NCBI RefSeq assembly: GCF_023231945.1
Contig: NZ_JAJLJH010000013.1
Location: forward strand, 62,001-126,000
Source of the DNA: Scleromatobacter humisilvae
Lineage (GTDB): Bacteria > Pseudomonadota > Gammaproteobacteria > Burkholderiales > Burkholderiaceae_C
Direction of reading: 5' to 3'
Length of the DNA: 64,000 bases
Below the pieces are notes generated by a model. That model was not told where the DNA came from and searched no databases. It worked only from the letters and a program-made list of their open reading frames with translations. Position numbers and translations under genes: made by a program. Position 1 is the first letter of the stretch; each line of letters opens with the position of its first letter. This document shows, piece by piece, positions 54,961 through 64,000 of the stretch.

Positions 54961-56193
54961 TCAGGCGGCCTTGGCCGGCGCGGGCGTGGCGGCGGCGGGC
55001 GTCGCCTCGGCGGTCATCGTCGGCAGGGCCACCGTGAAGGTCGAGCCCTCGCCCAGCGTGCTGTCGACGCTGATCGTGCCGCCGTGGGCCTCCACCAGCT
55101 GCTTGGTGATGTACAGGCCCAGGCCCAGGCCCGGCGTGCGCAGGCGGTCGCCCACGCGCACGAACTGCTCGAACACGCGCCCGCGGTCTTCCGGCGCGAT
55201 GCCCACGCCGAGGTCGCTCACGCGGATCGTGGCGGCGCCGGGCAACTGGTTCAGCTCGACGCGGATCGGCTTGCCGTTGCCATAGCGCAGCGCGTTCGTC
55301 AGCAGGTTGACGACGACCTGCTCGAGGCGGAACTCATCCCACTCGCCGACCAGGTCGACGCAATCGGCCTTCAGCGTGATCGGCACGTCGCTGCGCTGGC
55401 CCTGCACCTCGCCCACGACGCGCTTGAGCATCGCCGCGAGGTCGCACCTGCCGCGCCGGATCGACAGCTTGCCGTGCTGGATCTGCGAGACATCGAGCAT
55501 GTCGTCGATCAGCCGCGTGAGGCTGCGCACCTGGCGCTGGTCGCGCTCGAACATCCTGGACAGGTTCTCGGCCGCGAAGAACGCGGTGTTCTCCGCGGCG
55601 ATCTGGTGCTGGCGCACGCGCACCTCCATCGCGAGCACGCTCAGCGGCGTGCGCAGCTCGTGCACCACCATCGACATGAACTCGTCGCGCATCTGCAGCG
55701 CGCGCTTCAGGTCGATCTGCGCGGTCTGCAGCTCGGACACGAGCGCCTGCTGGCGCCGGCGCGACTCCTCCAGCGCGACCAGCTGGCGCCGGAGCTCGGT
55801 GCGCTGGCGATAGAGATCGACGAAGACCTGCACCTTGCTCTTGACGGCATAGGCGTCGAGCGGCTTGTAGAGGAAGTCGACGGCGCCGTTCTCGTAGCCC
55901 TTGAACGCGTAATCGAGCTCCTTGCCCGCGGCGCTGACGAACACGATCGGCAGGTGCTTGGTGCGGGCCATGCCGCGAATCAGCTCGGCCAGCTCGAAGC
56001 CGTTCATGCCGGGCATCTGCACGTCGAGGATGGCCAGCGCGAACTCGTGTTCGAGCAGCAGCGCCAGCGCCTCCTCGCCGGAGGACGCCTGGTGGATGCT
56101 GTAGCCGTCGTCGCGGATCGAGGCTTCGAGCGCGAGCAGGTTCTCGGGGAGATCGTCGACGATCAGGAGCTTGATGCCGGGGTCTATCGTCAT
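54961..56193 (-). CDS. Receiver-histidine kinase hybrid (REC-HK)
   Basis: The protein is 410 aa, soluble. The receiver domain is at 8-125 (LIVDDLPENLLALE, phospho-Asp in LAILDVQMPGMNG, Lys in DFLYKPL). A coiled coil comes next, then HisKA (VVHELRTPLSVLAM, His near residue 180) and HATPase (VVNLLTNALRYGNG, VSDLGVGI, TPGLGLGLYI). REC-first kinases take phosphate from another kinase and pass it on. The likely donor is the large hybrid kinase upstream. The start overlaps the CheB-like stop (ATGA). Confidence 0.9.
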   Translation of the reverse strand: MTIDPGIKLLIVDDLPENLLALEASIRDDGYSIHQASSGEEALALLLEHEFALAILDVQMPGMNGFELAELIRGMARTKHLPIVFVSAAGKELDYAFKGYENGAVDFLYKPLDAYAVKSKVQVFVDLYRQRTELRRQLVALEESRRRQQALVSELQTAQIDLKRALQMRDEFMSMVVHELRTPLSVLAMEVRVRQHQIAAENTAFFAAENLSRMFERDQRQVRSLTRLIDDMLDVSQIQHGKLSIRRGRCDLAAMLKRVVGEVQGQRSDVPITLKADCVDLVGEWDEFRLEQVVVNLLTNALRYGNGKPIRVELNQLPGAATIRVSDLGVGIAPEDRGRVFEQFVRVGDRLRTPGLGLGLYITKQLVEAHGGTISVDSTLGEGSTFTVALPTMTAEATPAAATPAPAKAA

Positions 56194-56810
56194 TGGGTTT
56201 CTCCAAGCCTGCGCAGCAAGGAGTGGATCTCTGCGAGTGGAAGGATCAGGTCGGGCGTCATTCTGCGGATCGCGGCCTCGGGCATCGTCGGGACTTCGGC
56301 GGACGCCGGATCCTGGACGATGGTCAGTCCACCAGCAACCTGCATGCCCACGAGGCCCGCGGCGCCGTCGTAGTTTGCGCCGGTGAGCAGAATGCCCGCC
56401 AGGGACTTCCCGTAGGCGTCGGCCGCGGAGGCGAACAGCACGTCGATCGAGGGCCGCGCGTAGCTGACGCGATCCTCGCAACTGAGCGAGAAGCTGGCGT
56501 CGTTCTCGATGGACAGGTGGTAGCCCGAGGGCGCGAAGTAGAGCGTTCCCGCGGCCAGCGATTCCTTGTCGCGCGCCTCGCGCACCTGCAGCGACAGGCG
56601 ATAGCCAAACAGCTCCGCGAGCTTGCTGTCGTGGTTGTCCGGCAGGTGCAGCACCGCGACGAGCGGCATCGGATACGTCGCCGGCAGGCCCTTCAGGATC
56701 GCGAGCAAGGCCTCGAAGCCGCCGGCGGACGCCCCGATCACCACCGCCTCGATCGAACGGGCGGCGGCGGCATCGACGGCGTCGGGCGACGAGACTTCGG
56801 CGGCGGACAT
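56190..56810 (-). CDS. CheB-type methylesterase without receiver domain
   Basis: The protein is 206 aa. Only the methylesterase domain is present: Ser in VIGASAGGFEALL, His in VLHLPDNHD and Asp in LTGANYDGAAG, with the FAPSGYHLSIEND region kept. Without a receiver it cannot be switched on by CheA in the normal way. It overlaps both neighbours by ATGA. It pairs with the CheR-like gene in a kinase operon without receptors. Confidence 0.9.
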   Translation of the reverse strand: MSAAEVSSPDAVDAAAARSIEAVVIGASAGGFEALLAILKGLPATYPMPLVAVLHLPDNHDSKLAELFGYRLSLQVREARDKESLAAGTLYFAPSGYHLSIENDASFSLSCEDRVSYARPSIDVLFASAADAYGKSLAGILLTGANYDGAAGLVGMQVAGGLTIVQDPASAEVPTMPEAAIRRMTPDLILPLAEIHSLLRRLGETQ

Positions 56811-57634
56811 CACGCTTTCCGGAAGATGCGATCGCGCTTGACGATGGGCTCGAACTTGTCGGCGAAGTGCGAGAAGTCCAGGCTCTCCTTGCTGCCCAGG
56901 CCCAGGAAGCCGCGATGGCACAGCGACTCGTGGAACAGGCCGAACGCGCGGTTCTGCAAGGCCTTGTTGAAATAGATCAGCACGTTGCGGCACGAGACGA
57001 AGTGCGTCTCGGAGAACACCGTGTCGGTCGCCAGGCTGTGGTCGGCGAAGGTGACGTTGCGGATCAGGTCGGGATCGAAGCGCGCCGCGTTGTAGGCCGC
57101 GTTGTAGTAGTCGGAGAACGCACGCTTGCCGCCGGCCGCCTGGTAGTTGGCCGTGTGCTGGCGCACCGCGGCGATCGGGAAGATGCCCTGGCGCGCCTTC
57201 TCCAGCACCGCCGGGTTGATGTCCGTGGCATAGACCAGCGTGCGTTCGAGCAGGCCTTCCTCCTGCAGCAGGATCGCCAGCGAGAACACCTCCTCGCCGG
57301 TGGCGCAGCCGGCCACCCACACCTTCAGCGACGGATACGTGCGCAGCAGCGGCACCACCTGCTGGCGCAGCGCGAGCCAGTAGGTCGGATCGCGGAACAT
57401 CTCCGTGAACGGGATCGTGAGGATCTCCAGCAGCTGCTGGAACACCACCGGGTCGTGCAGCACCTTCGACTGCAGCTGCGAGATCGTGTCGCAGCCGAAT
57501 TGCAGCAACGCGTGCTGCACGCGGCGCTTCAGGGACGCGCCGGAATAGTCGCGGAAGTCGTGGCTGTACTTCGCGTACACCGCTTCCAGCAACAGGCGCA
57601 TCTCGATATCGGCGGCGGTGGCGACGTGGGGCAT
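56810..57634 (-). CDS. CheR-type protein methyltransferase
   Basis: The protein is 274 aa. An N-terminal helical domain (EAVYAKYSHDFRDYSGASLK) precedes the SAM domain with WVAGCATGEEVFSLAI, VYATDINPAVL and FVSCRNVLIYFN. The beta-subdomain that recognises receptor pentapeptides is not obvious by eye. It is distinct from the CheR at 33 kb. It probably methylates a partner in the adjacent signalling system. Confidence 0.9.
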   Translation of the reverse strand: MPHVATAADIEMRLLLEAVYAKYSHDFRDYSGASLKRRVQHALLQFGCDTISQLQSKVLHDPVVFQQLLEILTIPFTEMFRDPTYWLALRQQVVPLLRTYPSLKVWVAGCATGEEVFSLAILLQEEGLLERTLVYATDINPAVLEKARQGIFPIAAVRQHTANYQAAGGKRAFSDYYNAAYNAARFDPDLIRNVTFADHSLATDTVFSETHFVSCRNVLIYFNKALQNRAFGLFHESLCHRGFLGLGSKESLDFSHFADKFEPIVKRDRIFRKA

Positions 57635-57700
57635 GGGATCAGGAGAACGGAGCACTGCCTTGCATAGGCAAGCACGGGGCCAGGGTTTGCGCGAGGTGGA

Positions 57701-61213
<3,513 letters not shown>

Positions 61214-61302
61214 GGCGTCCTGGGTCGGCGAGGTCGGGCGAGCGCGATCATAGGTGGAGTGCGCCGCGGCACGGGGAGGGATTCCTCGCGCGTGGACGTC
61301 CG

Positions 61303-61321
61303 GACATCGCGGCGCGATGTC
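61303..61321. promoter_or_regulatory. 19-bp palindrome upstream of the hybrid kinase operon
   Basis: gacatcgcg-g-cgcgatgtc is a perfect 9+1+9 palindrome 90 bp before the kinase start, in the 173-bp gap after hemW. It could be an operator or an RNA hairpin. No T-run follows on the minus strand. Confidence 0.4.
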
Positions 61322-61386
61322 TGCTCAACCATTGGATCCGATGGCAATCGGCGTGCCTGCCCTCTCCCGAGGAGACGGGGCATGCG

Positions 61387-62691
<1,305 letters not shown>

Positions 62692-62701
62692 GACGCCAGG
62701 C

Positions 62702-63337
62702 TCAGAGATGCCACGCCTGCTGCATCAACTGCCTCATCTGCGCCGCCGCGATCGCCCGGTGGCTATGCGCATTCTTCACTTCCTTCGACAACGACGCCAC
62801 CGTTGCGCCGAACGCCGGGATGAACATCAGCGGGTCGTAGCCGAAGCCGCCCTCGCCTTCGCGCGCGCGCAGGATCTCGCCGTTCCAGCGGCCCATCGCG
62901 ACGAGCGGCTGCGGGTCGTCGGCCGAACGGATCGCCATCAGCGTGCACATGAAGCAGGCGCGGCGGTCGTCGACGTCGCGCAGCTTCTCGAGCAGGAGTG
63001 CGTTGTTGGCCTCGTCCTGCGTCGCGCGCTCGGCCTCGCGCTCGGGCGTCACGCCCGCGCGCGCGAGGACGGTGGCGTAGTTGGCCGAGATCACGCCCGG
63101 CATCCCACCGAGCGCATCGACGCACAGCCCCGAGTCGTCGGCGATCGCCGGCAGGCCCGTGGCGGCCGACGCGTGGCGCGCCTTGGCCAGCGCGTTCTCG
63201 ATGAACGTGACGTGCGGCTCCTCGGCCTCGCTCACGCCCAGCTCGCCCTGGCGCACGAGCTCGACGCCCAGGCCGTCGAACAGCGCCTGCAGTTCGGCGA
63301 GCTTCTTCGCGTTGTTGGAGGCGAGGACGAGCTTCAT
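62702..63337 (-). CDS. rdgB: XTP/dITP diphosphatase
   Basis: The protein is 211 aa. It removes non-canonical purine triphosphates to protect DNA and RNA. Signatures are LASNNAKKLAELQAL at the N-terminus, ADDSGLCVDALGGMPGVISA (metal Asp pair) and GFGYDPLMFIP. The order rph-rdgB-hemW is a standard proteobacterial arrangement. A repeat mini-ORF connects it with rph. Confidence 0.96.
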   Translation of the reverse strand: MKLVLASNNAKKLAELQALFDGLGVELVRQGELGVSEAEEPHVTFIENALAKARHASAATGLPAIADDSGLCVDALGGMPGVISANYATVLARAGVTPEREAERATQDEANNALLLEKLRDVDDRRACFMCTLMAIRSADDPQPLVAMGRWNGEILRAREGEGGFGYDPLMFIPAFGATVASLSKEVKNAHSHRAIAAAQMRQLMQQAWHL

Positions 63338-63423
63338 GGGAATCTCCGCGACGCCCGGCCGCCCGAAGGCGCGGAGACGCCCCCTCGGGGGGCAGCGAAC
63401 AACGTGAGCGTGGGGGCAGTCAT
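63334..63423 (-). repeat. Junction repeat a: coupled mini-ORF between rph and rdgB
   Basis: The ATG overlaps the rph stop (ATGA) and the TGA overlaps the rdgB start (ATGA). The 29-residue peptide reads [20 protein letters not shown] then GGRASRRFP. The DNA contains the same ccggccgcccgaagg core as the 9.4 and 37.7 kb elements, but on the opposite strand relative to transcription, plus gccccctcggggggc. Confidence 0.65.
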
Positions 63424-64000
63424 GACTCGAGCGCGGCCTTCTGCGCGACGATCAGCTGGCGGATGCCCGCGTCCGCGAGGTCCAGCAGCTGGTTCATCTC
63501 GACGCGCGAGAACGCCGCGCCCTCGGCGGTGCCCTGCACCTCGATGAAGTGGCCGGCGCCGCTCATGACGACGTTCATGTCGGTGTCGCAGGCCGAGTCC
63601 TCGACGTATTCGAGATCGAGCAGCGGCGTGCCCTCGACGATGCCCACCGACACCGCGGCGACGAAGCCCGTCAGCGGCGTGCGCTCGATCTTGCCGGCGA
63701 CGAGCAGCCTGGTGATCGCGTCGTGCGCGGCGACGCAGGCGCCCGTGATGGCCGCGGTGCGCGTGCCGCCGTCGGCCTGCAGCACGTCGCAATCGAGCGT
63801 GATCGTGCGTTCGCCGAGCAGCTTCATGTCGAACACGGCGCGCAGCGAGCGGCCGATGAGGCGCTGGATCTCCTGCGTGCGCCCGCTCTGCTTGCCGCGC
63901 GCGGCCTCGCGGTCGGAGCGCGTGTGCGTGGCGCGCGGCAGCATGCCGTATTCGGCGGTCACCCAGCCTTCGCCCTTGCCCTTGAGGAACGGCGGCACGC
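63420..64000 (-). CDS. rph: RNase PH, 5' end beyond the window
   Basis: This is the C-terminal 193 residues of RNase PH, which trims tRNA 3' ends by phosphorolysis. Motifs seen are [57 protein letters not shown] (active site) and [18 protein letters not shown]. The full protein is about 240 aa, so some 45 N-terminal residues lie outside. It heads the rph-rdgB-hemW cluster. Confidence 0.94.
   Translation of the reverse strand, partial: VPPFLKGKGEGWVTAEYGMLPRATHTRSDREAARGKQSGRTQEIQRLIGRSLRAVFDMKLLGERTITLDCDVLQADGGTRTAAITGACVAAHDAITRLLVAGKIERTPLTGFVAAVSVGIVEGTPLLDLEYVEDSACDTDMNVVMSGAGHFIEVQGTAEGAAFSRVEMNQLLDLADAGIRQLIVAQKAALES

Overview
The window is GC-rich, densely packed bacterial chromosome. 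Gene content and style point to a betaproteobacterium of the order Burkholderiales, probably near the Rubrivivax/Leptothrix/Comamonadaceae group. The clues are many ATGA or GTGA gene overlaps, SorAB-type sulfite oxidase, CheR-CheD-CheB order, UPF0149 and SlpA/IspH neighbours, and intergenic repeats of a style I know from that order. This placement is from memory of families, not from a search. No prophage, CRISPR array, rRNA or intact transposase gene is visible.

Layout. 0.1-0.3 kb: tRNA-Ser(CGA) with a terminator. 0.3-10 kb (mostly minus strand): a DUF1439 protein, a small membrane protein, a VOC protein, a large SNF2 helicase, UPF0149, serS, ispH and slpA. 10-16.6 kb: radC, a PDZ protein, an Smr protein, a NUDIX hydrolase, mpg, DUF1810, an ArsR/SRPBCC pair and a secreted M28 peptidase. 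16.6-17.1 kb: a palindromic array of repeats beside a displaced copy of the alkB 3' end. 17-24.5 kb: alkB, DUF2867, a D-tartrate dehydratase with a divergent LysR regulator, an MscS channel, an amino-acid-type binding protein and a membrane C13 peptidase. 24.5-29.6 kb: an overlapping trio (tandem alpha/beta hydrolase, Wzz-like membrane protein, CpsD-like ATPase), an esterase and DUF1839.

29.6-36.5 kb is a signalling block: a degenerate HD-GYP protein, truncated hemoglobin, a MinD/FlhG-like ATPase, a GGDEF diguanylate cyclase, CheR-CheD-CheB and a PilZ protein. 36.5-39.7 kb holds a methyltransferase, a GNAT acetyltransferase, a second ArsR/AHSA1 pair with a clear operator, and a VOC protein. 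39.7-44.6 kb is a sugar or polyol operon: ABC transporter, ROK regulator and a ribitol 2-dehydrogenase-like SDR. 44.6-47 kb has small genes and a serine hydrolase. 47-52 kb is a sulfite-oxidation locus: sorB and sorA, divergent from a PhnD-like/rhodanese fusion, followed by an SLC13-type anion transporter.

52-61.2 kb carries an OmpR-type two-component pair and a four-gene operon: CHASE3-GAF hybrid kinase with three receiver domains, CheR, CheB, and a REC-histidine kinase. It has no MCP, CheA or CheW. 61.4-64 kb ends with hemW, rdgB and a truncated rph.

The most unusual pattern is a set of five repeat elements lying exactly at junctions between co-oriented genes. Each forms a 21-37 codon mini-ORF. 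Its start overlaps or touches the upstream stop, and its stop overlaps the downstream start, so translational coupling could pass through the repeat.
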